In this document: positions 1 through 10,069 of the stretch, piece after piece
Layout of the letters: each line of letters starts with the position of its first letter
Position numbering within the stretch: the first letter of the stretch is position 1
Source: Amorphophallus konjac
Taxonomy: Eukaryota; Streptophyta; Magnoliopsida; Alismatales; Araceae
Reading direction: 5' to 3'
NCBI GenBank assembly: GCA_022559845.1
Contig: CM040128.1
Coordinates: 77,997,247 to 78,061,246 of the forward strand
Length of the DNA stretch: 64,000 bases
Notes under the pieces: generated by a model
Seen by the model: only the letters and a program-made list of their open reading frames with translations
What the model was told of the DNA's origin: nothing
Database searches by the model: none
Position numbers and translations under genes: made by a program

Positions 1-495
1 AGAGGGTCTTGTTGAAGGCTTCAGCCAAGCCGTTGGCCTAGGAGTTGTAGACCGAAGAGGTTCTCCAGTCGATGTGAAATTTGGCCGCTAGTTGGTATAT
101 GGCCCCGTTCTTGAATGGTGTTCCGTTGTCAGAGATTATACGACTGGGAGTACCGAATCAGTAAATGATGTTGTGTCAGACAAATATGGCCACCACTTCG
201 CCGGTGACCTCTCGCAAGGGAAGGGCTTCCGCCCAGTGAGAGAAGTAGTCGGTGGGGGCCAAGTTGTACTTGTGGCTTTGGAAGATGGCGGGAAAGGCCC
301 CGCGATGTCCATGCCCCACTCGACGAACGGCCGGGTGGGGGCTGTAGGACGTAGTGGGTTAGGAGGTCTTTTGGGTAATGGGCTAAAGGCTTCGCATTGA
401 TGGCATGTACGGACATACTGGACACAATCCGCATACATGGTTGGCCAATAGAAGCCTTTGAGCTTGATATTGTGCTTCATCCGATCTCCGGCCTG
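1..495 (-). pseudogene. T element integrase: zinc finger and DDE core (broken)
   Basis: Minus-strand reading gives the HHCC zinc-binding segment (KGFYWPTM, then CVQYVRTCHQC at about 400-470), followed by the core with WGMDIAGPF (first Asp), ISDNGT (second Asp) and a catalytic-Glu block AEAFNKTL near the left edge. The domain would catalyse strand transfer of element cDNA. It is inactive: after the first Asp the frame shifts, and three in-frame stops follow before the window edge. The upstream half of the zinc finger lies at 19553 onward, separated by the chromovirus insertion at 501-19547. The family call is firm from the three acidic blocks. Confidence 0.8.
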
Positions 496-500
496 GTGTG

Positions 501-894
501 TGGTGCGGACACCCGAGCAGTTGAGCGGCGCGACACGCCGAGCCACCGGTACCGCACACGGAGCACGACTCGAGCCACCTCAGCGTCCATCTGGCTCGGA
601 GACAGCCTGGAGACTCCGCCTTGAGCCTCCCCATTTATCATATTTAGTTAGCCTTTATGTGTGTGTAATTTGTGTTTATTTCGTTGTATTCGGTTTGCTA
701 TTTTGATTGTAAGAGGGGCTTATGTACAATTTGGACCCCGTGGGCCCCGTGGGCCCCCCAGGCCCCATCCCATTGAGCCACCTCAGCCAAGGGCCCCATG
801 TGGGGTCAGTCAACATGTCAAATGGAGGCTTCTAGATAGGTGGGCCAAGTGGGGGACAAGTGGCTTGGAAAGTCCACATTTTGGCCACCCACCT
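501..894 (+). repeat. Chromovirus 5' LTR, part 1 (left of nested Sirevirus)
   Basis: Matches the start of the 3' LTR at 17256 nearly base for base. The first 124 nt correspond to the coding tail that closes the chromodomain frame in the 3' copy. It ends with the mutated target duplication CACCT (890-894), then the Sirevirus begins at 895. Confidence 0.93.
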
Positions 895-1117
895 TGTTGC
901 ATTCCTATGGTTTTGATGATGTCTCACACTATAAATAAATCTTCTATCTCTAGATTAATGTTGTTTCATCATGTGAGTGAGTACAATTCATTTGGTTGTC
1001 AGATAAGCATGCTATCATGATTTTATCTACACTCTGCTTAGCTAGTACTGATTGCAGTGGGTCGACCCATCCCTTCTGATGCGTCGACTTATCTGTTCAT
1101 TTGGCATAACTCCTTAA

Positions 1118-1692
1118 AGTCTATTCACTCTGTCTGCACAGTTTTTCACACCAGTGCGTCAACTCAGTGTGGTGATGCGTAGACTCTTCTGTTCAGGTTC
1201 TTCATTTCATTAAGTCTATACATCATCAGTTGAACGTAATAGTAATACGTTACAACGTCAACTCAATGGGCTGCAGCGTCAACTCAGCATGTAAAATACT
1301 GTGTTAAAAGCCTAAGTCTATACACTCGTTTGTGAGCCTTCAACTCTGTACATTGCTTGAGCCTCACCAAAGTCTATACATCGCTTCAAGCGATTCTAGT
1401 CTATACAGTCTGCCTCCACACTAGAAGTCTGTACATCGGACTGCTTCTTGTGAAGTCTACACATTGACTCGTTCAATTCTGCAAAGCATGTTCATTAGAC
1501 TATGGCGAAGTCTATACACTCGGTTCCTTGGGCAAAGTCTATACAACCGCAACCCAACACATTGAACAGCTTTCCAAGTCTATACACTAGACTTCATTTC
1601 ACTAAGTCTATACACTCCCTCACTATGTACACACTTGCTATATTGATCTCTGTAGTCTATACAATGCTTCACGTTAACACTAAGTCTATACA
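1118..1692 (+). repeat. AGTCTATACA short-repeat array in Sirevirus U3
   Basis: At least 13 copies of (A)AGTCTATACA[C/T] or one-base variants occur at irregular 25-90 nt spacing, for example at 1210, 1319, 1369, 1399, 1431, 1461, 1506, 1534, 1575, 1602, 1652 and 1680. The same array is repeated in the 3' LTR from about 10293 to 10870. Confidence 0.9.
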
Positions 1693-1740
1693 CTTCATTA
1701 TTGTTGCTGAAGGGAACAGGGTCGACGCCTGAAGTTTAAA

Positions 1741-2200
1741 GCGTCCACGCATCAGTAGACGAAACTGTCACGTCGTCTTCTATTGCGTCAACGCCACAAG
1801 CAAGCAGCGTCGACGCAGCAGTTAAAATAGCAGAGACTCTTACAAGCGATGAAGCCTTCACGAAATCTTCCACTGCGTCAATGCCATTAACAAGAAGCGT
1901 CGACGCAGTGGCATAAGAGATGCCAGTATAGAAATGTACACGTTCGTGCGTCAACGCCACCAACTGGCAGCGTCAACGCAGCAGTCTAAGAAAGGGACGA
2001 CTTATCTCTAGATGCCTTCAATACGTCAACGCTATATGCTGATAACGTCGACGCAGCTCGGCTATCTGTTGAAGACTTGAACACTGAACTACCGATACCG
2101 TTGCGTCAACGCAATAGGCTGATGGAGTCGACGCAGCAGTTTAGAAGTTTGAAAATTTCTGATGACTGCGTCAACTCTTAGGAGCGAGTGAGTTGACGCC
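1741..2200 (+). repeat. GCGTC[A/G]ACGC paired palindrome array in Sirevirus U3
   Basis: Copies of GCGTCAACGC followed 20-24 nt later by GCGTCGACGC(AGC) form pairs at 1786/1808, 1876/1898, 1949/1969, 2025/2046, 2104/2127 and 2168/2192. GCGTCGACGC is a perfect palindrome. The array sits roughly 170-600 bp upstream of the TATA box. The 3' LTR has the same pairs from about 10916 to 11375. Confidence 0.9.
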
Positions 2201-2367
2201 ATCTACCTCCAGTTGCTGAGCGTACTGGTGCTGGGCACGTGATCCGAGGATAAGGAAAATGCCCAGATGAGGACACGTGGTCTGACAGTCTACTGGATGC
2301 TGCCACGTGGTCCGAATTCTTAGGGCGGGAACTGTGGAAGCCACACGCGCCCTGCTGCTGCTCCAGG

Positions 2368-2375
2368 TATAAAAT
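2368..2375 (+). promoter_or_regulatory. TATA box of Sirevirus 5' LTR
   Basis: TATAAAAT in the context CTCCAGGTATAAAATGAAGC. It is the only strong TATA in the LTR and lies where a Copia U3/R boundary is expected. The identical box is at 11543-11550 in the 3' LTR. Confidence 0.75.
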
Positions 2376-3254
2376 GAAGCCTTCGTCTTCAGATGAAGGT
2401 TGATCGAAGAAGAAGCCTGAAGAGCATATACGTCCTTCGATCCAGAAAAGGAAAGAAAAGTGCAGAGAGAAAGAAAGAGAAAGGAAAAGAGCAGAGAGTT
2501 CAATATCTGAGAGGAGTTTGGTCGAGAGAGAGAGAGAGTGTGTGCTGCTTGATGAATTGCTTTATTTGAAGCTACATTTGTTTTGGGTTTCAGAATCGAT
2601 TCCTTCTCATTGTTTTTCGTTTTCCATTTTGCTTTCGTTTATTTTTCATCCTTCTATTCTAATCTGAATTGTTGTCCCTCCGGTGTGTGGAGGAAGGGAG
2701 TATCACTCCAGTTTCCCTCTGTGTTGCAGAGGAAGATAGATCGGTGATCTCTGGTGGTGTTAGTGACTGGTTGTCATTAACAGTTTCCCTCCGGTGTGTG
2801 GAGGAAGGGAGAGGTTTCTCCGGTCGTGTTCTAGCTGGGAGCTAGAACAGGTTTCAAGTTCTGTGGGTAGCAGAACTTGGTTGAGGGATTTGTCTCCCTT
2901 GGTGTTCAAGCTGTGTGGCAGCATGTTGTTCGCAGACTGAGTCTGCATTGATCTAGCATAGTCTAGTGAAATCCTCACTCTAGTTGGAGTGAGGGGTGGA
3001 TGTAGATTGCGGACTACAATCGAACCACCTAAAAAACCGAGTGCCTCCTCTGTGGTTTGCTTCTGTTCTCTACGCTCTTCATCTGCTCGGCTCTTTGCTT
3101 CCTTGTGATTCGCTCTTCATTCTCATTTACATTCCTCTGTGTACGGTTTAAGGAGGTGCGTTAGCAGTAGAAATTATATTCCGTTTAAGTTTCTTCAAAT
3201 TGGGAGTGATCTATTCATCCCCCCCTTCTATATCACTCTTGCTGCGCTAACACT

Positions 3255-3266
3255 TGGTATCAGAGC
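3255..3266 (+). other. Primer binding site, tRNA-iMet type (Sirevirus)
   Basis: TGGTATCAGAGC, complementary to the 3' end of plant initiator methionine tRNA, starts 2 nt after the 5' LTR end. It would prime minus-strand cDNA synthesis. Confidence 0.92.
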
Positions 3267-3277
3267 AGGTTTACGCC

Positions 3278-5503
3278 ATGTGGATGAACGGTCAAGGAAA
3301 TGGTGGTGGTCCTAGAACCTTCATGGCCGAAGGTCAATCCATTAGTCGCCCTCCTTATTTCGATGGTAGTAACTATCTGTTTTGGAAGAATAGGATGGAA
3401 GTGTTCATCAGAGCTCAGAGTCATAAATTATGGAGAGTAATCACGGTGGGGCCATATGAGCTGCCACCAAACGAGGATGCTTGGACAGATGATCATGTGA
3501 AGCTCTCGTCACTCAACTGGACGGCGCTGAACATAATCCAGTGTGCTGTTCATCCAGAGGAATATGCTCGTATATCTGCATACAGAACTGCCAAGCGAAT
3601 GTGGGATGAGCTGCAATTAATCTATGAAGGTACAGCTCAAGTGAAAGCCTCGAAGGTAAACCTCTACACTTCTAAGTATGAAATGTTTAAGATGAATGCA
3701 GATGAGAATATAACCGAAATGTATGCCAGGTTATCCTTGATCACTAACACTCTTAAAGGGCTAGGGAAGGATCTTGCTGAGGCAGATATAGTCAGGAAAA
3801 TCCTTAGATCTTTATCCCCGGCATGGCACACTAAGGCCATTGTGATTGAGGAGTCAAAAGATTTGACTGTCTTAACTGTGAATGAACTCATAGGATCCCT
3901 GATGACCTATGAGATGAATTTCCAAGGAGGTGGAGAAGGAAGTGAGAGGAAGGGTAAAAATGTAGCCCTAAGAGCTTCCCGTAAAAAGGGTAGCAACAGT
4001 GGAAGCAGCAGTAGTAGCCCTGAGTCCGAGTCTGAGCTTGAAGGTCTGTCAAATCTCGACCAGGAGGAGCAGGCAATGCTCACTAGACAGTTCAAAAAAT
4101 TTCTGAAGAAAAAGGGAAAGACCTTTAGGAAGAAGAAGCCACAACCCTTTAATAAGAATGCTGAATTTACCGGTTACAGGGATAGAAATCCTAAGAAACT
4201 GACTTGTTTTAACTGTAACAAACAGGGACACATGAGAGGCGAATGCCCAGACCTCCAGAAGAAGGGTCCCTATCTTCAGAAGAAAAATATAATGGTGCAG
4301 AAGAAGAAGAAGCCACAGGCGATGGTCTGCACATGGAGCGAGGAAGAAGAAGACCCTGAAGATGCTTCCTCAGAAGAATATGACGATGGAATTTGCCTTA
4401 TGGCAAACAGTGAAGAGGAGGTAATAAATGTCTTTGAAAATTTCTCAATTGATGACTGGGAGGATGCTTATGGTGATTTGTTAGATAAATTTAATTCTCT
4501 TAGTAAAGAGCACATAGTTCTGAAAAGAAAATTTAACACAAATGTTGAAGAACAAACTCTGGTATGTGAGGAAAATGAAAAGCTAAAAGAACAACTAGAA
4601 GAAATGACCTCACTAAGGAAAGAGAATGATAAGCTTAAAGGAGAAATTCAAGTAAGTCAAAAACAGCTCAATGAATTTAAAGCTAAAATTGAAGAAGGCA
4701 TGAATGAAATTAGAGTAAATTCAGAGAAATATGAAGCTGTGAAGAAAGTAAATGCTGAACTCCTAAAGAATTCTGAGTATCTTCAAAAGGAGCTGGAAGA
4801 CAAACAGAAAGTCTTAGAAAAGTTTGTCCAAGGAAAGACTAGCCTAGATGCTATACTAGGGACTAGGGTCAATTTCAATAAGGAAGGTCTAGGCTATGAC
4901 CCAACCAACAAGAGACCCTTGCAATTCAAGACCATCACCTTCTGTCCAGAGACGGGAAAAGAAAAGCTGGACACACCATCCAGCTCAAACAGCTCTAAGG
5001 AAACTCAAAGTCCTAAAGAAAACACAAAAACCAGTACTGGACAACCATTTAAGAGTGGAATGAACTTTATGAAGAATAACATTAAGTCCACTCACCAGAA
5101 AACAAATGGTAACCGGACCAAGAAAATAAATCAGAACAAGAGCTGGAATTATAACAACCAGATGGGTCCAAACAAGACCTACTGGAGGAATAACTTTCAT
5201 GGTCAAAATTATGCTAATCAACAAGTCTACAAGAAATTTCCTAGGAATAGGAAGACTAATGAATGGAATAGAACTCACTTCTCCAGTTCAGCTGGATTCA
5301 ACCTTAATAAACCAGAAAGGAAGGTGCCAGAGAAAACCATGCTGAAACAAATCTGGATACCTAAACACTTGATCAGAGATTTGAACAATGTCCTTGGACC
5401 CAACTCATCTTCCAAATCACTCTGCTTGATATACTTGTGTAGGTCGGCCTGGCAGCTGAAGACAACAAGTGGTACCTCGACAGTGGCTGCTCCAGGCATA
5501 TGA
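3278..5503 (+). CDS. gag: Sirevirus Gag
   Basis: Capsid/nucleocapsid polyprotein that packages the element RNA. The ATG at 3278 (MWMN) is the first after the primer site; an open frame continues for about 740 codons. N-terminal Copia gag domain: PPYFDGSNYLFWKNRM near the start, followed by the SKYEMFKM and IVRKILRSL blocks. A CCHC zinc knuckle CFNCNKQGHMRGECP lies at 4204-4248. It is followed by an acidic stretch and a long heptad-rich Glu/Lys/Leu segment (about 4500-4830) that should form a coiled coil, typical of Sirevirus Gag. The last 60 or so codons, from about 5400, look like out-of-frame reading of the protease lead-in, so a 1-nt deletion probably lies near 5390-5440. Confidence 0.9.
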   Translation: MWMNGQGNGGGPRTFMAEGQSISRPPYFDGSNYLFWKNRMEVFIRAQSHKLWRVITVGPYELPPNEDAWTDDHVKLSSLNWTALNIIQCAVHPEEYARISAYRTAKRMWDELQLIYEGTAQVKASKVNLYTSKYEMFKMNADENITEMYARLSLITNTLKGLGKDLAEADIVRKILRSLSPAWHTKAIVIEESKDLTVLTVNELIGSLMTYEMNFQGGGEGSERKGKNVALRASRKKGSNSGSSSSSPESESELEGLSNLDQEEQAMLTRQFKKFLKKKGKTFRKKKPQPFNKNAEFTGYRDRNPKKLTCFNCNKQGHMRGECPDLQKKGPYLQKKNIMVQKKKKPQAMVCTWSEEEEDPEDASSEEYDDGICLMANSEEEVINVFENFSIDDWEDAYGDLLDKFNSLSKEHIVLKRKFNTNVEEQTLVCEENEKLKEQLEEMTSLRKENDKLKGEIQVSQKQLNEFKAKIEEGMNEIRVNSEKYEAVKKVNAELLKNSEYLQKELEDKQKVLEKFVQGKTSLDAILGTRVNFNKEGLGYDPTNKRPLQFKTITFCPETGKEKLDTPSSSNSSKETQSPKENTKTSTGQPFKSGMNFMKNNIKSTHQKTNGNRTKKINQNKSWNYNNQMGPNKTYWRNNFHGQNYANQQVYKKFPRNRKTNEWNRTHFSSSAGFNLNKPERKVPEKTMLKQIWIPKHLIRDLNNVLGPNSSSKSLCLIYLCRSAWQLKTTSGTSTVAAPGI

Positions 5504-5665
5504 CAGGAGACCGATCCAAGTTCAACAAGATAGAGATGAAGCCAGGGGGTCTGGTCAAGTTTGGAGGGAAGAACAAAGGTAAAATAATTGGAGTTGGCAT
5601 AGTAGGTAAGTCTTCCACAAATTCCATTGAAAAAGTATTACTTGTGGAAGGCTTCAACACAACCT
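5443..5665 (+). pseudogene. Sirevirus protease (frameshifted on both sides)
   Basis: In a third frame relative to gag and pol there is an aspartic protease with active-site block WYLDSGCSRHMTGD near 5475-5515 and the conserved downstream VKFGGK and VLLVEGF blocks. It would cleave Gag-Pol. Upstream the frame differs from gag by one base. Downstream a further one-base difference near 5660 (GGCTTCAACACAAC) ends it in TGA before pol resumes. The active-site D-S-G is intact, so the defects are small and recent. Confidence 0.85.
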
Positions 5666-5750
5666 GATTAGCATTAGCCAATTATGTGACAGGGGTCACA
5701 GGGTTGTATTTGATGATAGTTCATGTAAAATCCTTGAAACGAATTCTGAC

Positions 5751-8534
5751 ATGGTTAAATTTGTAGCCAATAGGGTTAATAATGTCTACATTGTAGACTT
5801 AGATGAGAATTCTGAATCTACTATTTGCTTATCTGCCAATTCTGAAAATGATGCCTTTGAATGGCATAGACGTCTAGGTCATGCTAGCTTTTCAACTTTA
5901 AATAAATTGGTCAAGCATGATTTAGTTAGAGGCATGCCTAGAATTAAATTCAACGGTATATCAAAAGCATGTGATGCCTGTGCTCTAGGCAAACAGACCA
6001 GAAACTCTTTTAAATTAAGATCTGAGCCATTGTCTTCGAGACCAATGGAACTTCTTCATATGGACCTTTTCGGTCCAACTAGAACTCAGAGTCTTAATGG
6101 AAGCAGGTTTGGCTATGTCATCATAGATGACTTCTCTAGATATTCATGGATATTTTTCTTAGCAAATAAGAGTGATGCATTTCAAAAGTTTAATCTGTTT
6201 TTCAATAAGGTCAAACAAGAAGGGAAGTACAATGTTAGTTCTATTCAATCTGACCATGGAGGTGAGTTTGAAAACTCAATGTTTACTGATCTTTGTGACA
6301 AAGAAGGACTAACTCACAGGTTTTCTTCTCCCAAGACACCTGAACAAAATGGGATTGTGGAGAGAAGAAATAGGACAGTGGTGGAGATGGCCCGGACCAT
6401 GTTGATTGAAAGTAAATTACCTAGAAGGTTTTGGGCAGAAGCGGCCAATACAGCAACCTTCATAATCAACAGGGCCATGGTAAGACCCATACACAAGAAA
6501 ACACCCTATGAGCTTCTAAAAGGTAAGAAACCAAACTTGTTTCATTTCAGAATTTTTGGAGCAAAATGTTTTATTCATAATAATGATAAGAAAGATTTAG
6601 ACAAGTTTGAAGCCAAGAGTTCACCTGGAATATTCTTGGGTTACTCTGAAGTGTCAAGGGCATATAGGGTATTTAACGTATCAGATCAGAAAGTGGAAGA
6701 ATCTCCACACATTCTTTTTAGTGAAAAGAAAGATGTTTCTAATGTTGAAAATCTTGACAGGGATTCTAATCATGGTGGAGAGTTTCTAGAAGACCAACAG
6801 GAAGAAGAGAACACTCAGCCAAGTGGGGAAACAAATTCCCCCAATCAGGAAGGTCCAAGAGAAACATGTGAGTCTTCAACAAATATTAGATTTCTTAAAG
6901 ACCATCCTTTAGATAAAGTCATAGGCAATCCTGAAGATCCTCTTCGGACTAGGTCTCATTTTAGAAATGTGAATAATGATGACTTAATTGCATTAGTCTC
7001 ACAAATTGAACCCAAAACAGTAGAAGAGGCCTTAGCTGATCAAGCTTTGGTCAATGCTATGAGTGAGGAATTAGGTCAGTTTGAAAGGAATAATGTCTGG
7101 GAGCTTGTCCCAAGACCAGATGGTATTAATGTCATAGGAACCAAGTGGGTGTTCAAAAATAAGATGAACGAAGATGGAATTATCTCGAGGAATAAGGCCA
7201 GACTAGTAGCCAAAGGCTACTGTCAAGAATTCGGTGTAGACTTTGATGAATCCTATGCACCTGTTGCTAGGATGGAAGCTATAAGATTGTTGCTTACCTT
7301 TGCATGCTCAAAGAACATAAAACTCCAACAAATGGATGTTAAAAGTGCCTTTTTAAATGGAGTTATTAAAGAAGAAGTGTTTGTTGAACAACCTCCTGGA
7401 TTTCAATATTCTCCTCAACCTAACCAAGTTTTCAGGTTAAACAAAGCCGTGTATGGTCTAAAGCAGGCTCCAAGAGCTTGGTATGAAAGATTGTCTGAAT
7501 TTCTGATCAGCAAGGGCTACAAAAGAGGTAAAGTTGATCAGACCTTATTTACCAAGGGCATGAATAAAGATCTCATCATAGTTCAGGTATATGTAGATGA
7601 CATTGTATTTGGATCAACTAAGCATGAACTACGTGATGAATTCTCTACCATGATGTCTGCTGAATTTGAAATGAGCGTGGTTGGTGAATTAAAATATTTT
7701 CTTGGATTGCAGGTACAGCAGCTAGAAGATGGGTGCTTCATCAACCAAACCAAATACACAATGGAACTGTTCAAAAGGTTTGGCATGAAAAACTTAAAGC
7801 ACATTACTACACCCATGGGCACCAATACTTCATTGGATGCAGATGAGACAGGTAAAGAAGTAAATGCCAAACTTTATAAAGGTATGATTGGATCACTACT
7901 TTACTTGACAGCCTCTAGACCTGATATACAATTCAGTGTAGGAATGTGTGCAAGGTATCAGTCTAGACCTACTGAACTACACTTAGCTACAGTTAAAAGA
8001 ATCTTCAGATATTTGTCAGCTAGTCACTCTCTAGGTTTATGGTTTCCTGCATCTCACACACTTAACCTAGTAGCATACACAGATGCTGACTATGCCGGCT
8101 GTAAACTAGACAGGAAAAGCACTAGTGGCCATTGTGAATTCTTGGGTGGGTGTTTAGTGTCTTGGGGCTCCAAGAAACAACATTCTGTGGCCCTCTCCAC
8201 TGCAGAAGCTGAATATGTGGCTGCAGGGAGTTGTGGAACACAAGTCATTTGGATTAAACACCAGCTTCAGGACTACCAAGTAGACCTGGGATGCACACAT
8301 ATTTACTGTGATAATACTAGTGCCATCAATCTTGCTAAAAATCCTGTTTTGCATTCAAGAACCAAACACATAGAGATAAGACATCATTTTATAAGAGATG
8401 AGGTGTCTAAGAATAATTTTGAACTGATTCATGTAGGCACAGATAATCAGATTGCTGACATATTCACAAAACCTCTGGATAATGAAAATTTTTTCACTTT
8501 GAGAAGAGAATTAGGCTTATACAAATTGTCTTAA
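5751..8534 (+). CDS. pol: Sirevirus Pol: integrase, reverse transcriptase, RNase H
   Basis: A 927-codon open frame with no internal stop. Integrase: HHCC finger (WHRRLGH ... CDACALGKQ, about 5860-6000), core acids in [20 protein letters not shown] and [35 protein letters not shown] and the catalytic YVDD (7590-7601). RNase [31 protein letters not shown], and the HFIRDEV tail. The order integrase before RT defines Ty1/Copia. All catalytic residues are present, so the protein could be functional if supplied in frame. In the native polyprotein it would be fused to the protease upstream; the ATG at 5751 is only the first Met after the frameshift and not a true start. Confidence 0.95.
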   Translation: MVKFVANRVNNVYIVDLDENSESTICLSANSENDAFEWHRRLGHASFSTLNKLVKHDLVRGMPRIKFNGISKACDACALGKQTRNSFKLRSEPLSSRPMELLHMDLFGPTRTQSLNGSRFGYVIIDDFSRYSWIFFLANKSDAFQKFNLFFNKVKQEGKYNVSSIQSDHGGEFENSMFTDLCDKEGLTHRFSSPKTPEQNGIVERRNRTVVEMARTMLIESKLPRRFWAEAANTATFIINRAMVRPIHKKTPYELLKGKKPNLFHFRIFGAKCFIHNNDKKDLDKFEAKSSPGIFLGYSEVSRAYRVFNVSDQKVEESPHILFSEKKDVSNVENLDRDSNHGGEFLEDQQEEENTQPSGETNSPNQEGPRETCESSTNIRFLKDHPLDKVIGNPEDPLRTRSHFRNVNNDDLIALVSQIEPKTVEEALADQALVNAMSEELGQFERNNVWELVPRPDGINVIGTKWVFKNKMNEDGIISRNKARLVAKGYCQEFGVDFDESYAPVARMEAIRLLLTFACSKNIKLQQMDVKSAFLNGVIKEEVFVEQPPGFQYSPQPNQVFRLNKAVYGLKQAPRAWYERLSEFLISKGYKRGKVDQTLFTKGMNKDLIIVQVYVDDIVFGSTKHELRDEFSTMMSAEFEMSVVGELKYFLGLQVQQLEDGCFINQTKYTMELFKRFGMKNLKHITTPMGTNTSLDADETGKEVNAKLYKGMIGSLLYLTASRPDIQFSVGMCARYQSRPTELHLATVKRIFRYLSASHSLGLWFPASHTLNLVAYTDADYAGCKLDRKSTSGHCEFLGGCLVSWGSKKQHSVALSTAEAEYVAAGSCGTQVIWIKHQLQDYQVDLGCTHIYCDNTSAINLAKNPVLHSRTKHIEIRHHFIRDEVSKNNFELIHVGTDNQIADIFTKPLDNENFFTLRRELGLYKLS

Positions 8535-10055
8535 TTATGAAGCATGTTCTTGTTGTGAGGGGGAGTTGTGTCTATCTGCTGTTTAGCCTCTTTCATGCTG
8601 GTTTAAGAGGGAGTTCTGAATCCTTATTGGTTAGCCTTCAGAATGCTCTAGGTAAGGGGGAGATTTGAGATTTTTTTTGCTGGAATGGTTATTGAAGTAT
8701 GCTATGTCTTAGGGGGAGCTGAGTTGTGATGTGAGAAGAGAAGTTCTCTGACAGATTCAAAAGGGCTGTCCAAATGTGTACCTTTGCTGGTTTTGCATGA
8801 CTGATTTAGTGTGGTTCTCTCAGAAAATAGAGTGTCACATATCTCTTAAGTCTATAAGTCAGTGACTCTAATCTTCAAGTTAGAATCCTTCCTTTGGTAC
8901 TCCTTCAGAGATCTGGACTAATTGCATAAAGTATATCTTCCTACATTGCCATTGATTATGGTTCAGGCCAAAAACTTGTATGTCTTGTTATCTGACCCAA
9001 TCAACTTGAAATATAGACTTCAAGACTCAATTCAAGAAAAGTTCTTTTTGGTATTGTCTTCAATCATTCTATCTTTTTTAACTCAAGGGCTTAACTAAAC
9101 AAACATGTTCTGTTTTAATCACTGAGAAACTGGGAGCTTCATCAATGAAATGAATATTTCTCCCAAGTCATGAGGTGTCAAATGCTTAAAATGAATGAAA
9201 AGTCATGACAGAGCAATGATGGCTTGCTGGTGAGTAACTGGGGACTCTGGCCTCTAATCAAGGTGTCTCCCTAATGTCAAAAGCCACAGTTACTAACTCT
9301 GTTCCTTATTAAAAAAAAGGGGGGGAAGTAATGAGGTACTCACACTGAGTAACTGGGGATTCAGGCCTCTAATCAAGGTGTCTCCCTAATGTCAAAGGAA
9401 GTGAACTACCAACTTACTCATTGATCTTCTTGAAAATCATCTCCAACAAAATTCCTTGTTGTTATGCAACTAATGGATTGCTTGTCTTCAATACCTTGAG
9501 AACACCTCTCTGATTTAGTCTCTTGTTGTCTTGTGAAATAGTTGAATGATCAGCTATATCTGGCCATACTTGTCAACCCCTGCTCTCAATCATCCACTAT
9601 GTATGCTGATAAACTTGTCTATAACTCTACTTCTCTATTGTGTACTGAAGTCCAAAGAATCCTCTCTTGAGATTAGAAACTCACTTATTCTCTTAAGACC
9701 TACTCGTGATTTTCTGCACTAAGAAGTTACTGCCCTCAGTCCTCATGTTTCCAGCACTGTCATACATTTTGCAGTTCTTTTTGCTGATGTCAAAGGGGGA
9801 GAGAAGCTTGCAATATCTGCAATTTTTGTGAGAAGTTTGCAATTTCAGTGAGTATTGGTTTTGTCTTGAGCTTTGAGGGGAGTTATGTTGCTTCGTGGAA
9901 GAAATGGTTATGAGTTGTGGGGGAGATGAGAGTGTGCTGTAGGGAATGTTTAATTCATTTGCATGAGCATGTCTTGAATTTTTTCTACTTGTTGCAGCTG
10001 GTATTAACTCTTTGTTGAAACTTGATATTGCATGATTCATAGTGTTGTCATCATC
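8535..10055 (+). other. Sirevirus 3' non-coding region with repeated GGGGGAG tracts
   Basis: About 1.5 kb without any credible ORF between the pol stop and the polypurine tract. It contains repeated polypurine-like tracts at about 8558, 8656, 8712, 9317, 9796 and 9921, each resembling the true tract at 10056. A near-duplicate pair of about 50 bp (GTAACTGGGGA...CCTCTAATCAAGGTG) occurs at 9232 and 9343. An env-like ORF occupies this place in some Sireviruses; none is visible here. Confidence 0.85.
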
Positions 10056-10068
10056 AAAAAGGGGGAGA
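10056..10068 (+). other. Polypurine tract of Sirevirus
   Basis: AAAAAGGGGGAGA immediately before the 3' LTR (TGTTAC at 10070). It is the plus-strand primer and fits the conserved Sirevirus form. Confidence 0.9.
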
Positions 10069-10069
10069 T

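Larger units (their letters stand above)
895..3252 (+). repeat. Sirevirus 5' LTR
   Basis: Begins TGTTGCATTCC and ends GCTGCGCTAACA just before the primer site. U3 carries two dense short-repeat arrays (1118-1692 and 1741-2200), then a TATA box at 2368. The distal part has a GGATGTAG...CGAACCACC segment of the kind seen near Sirevirus LTR ends. It ends with a C-rich stretch (CCCCCCTTCTATATC). Confidence 0.95.

Noticed and set aside
92..706. Overlapping short plus and minus ORFs at the left edge
   Set aside because: Plus-strand ones are shadows of the T integrase, and those past 501 are LTR sequence. Only the integrase reading has motifs.
3255..3266. tRNA-Met-like sequence as a tRNA gene
   Set aside because: Only 12 nt match the tRNA 3' end, and the location right after LTRs (also 14331 and 51985) identifies primer binding sites.
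8535..10055. An env-like ORF downstream of Sirevirus pol
   Set aside because: No frame is open beyond about 115 codons, and that one (minus strand) has no membrane-protein features.
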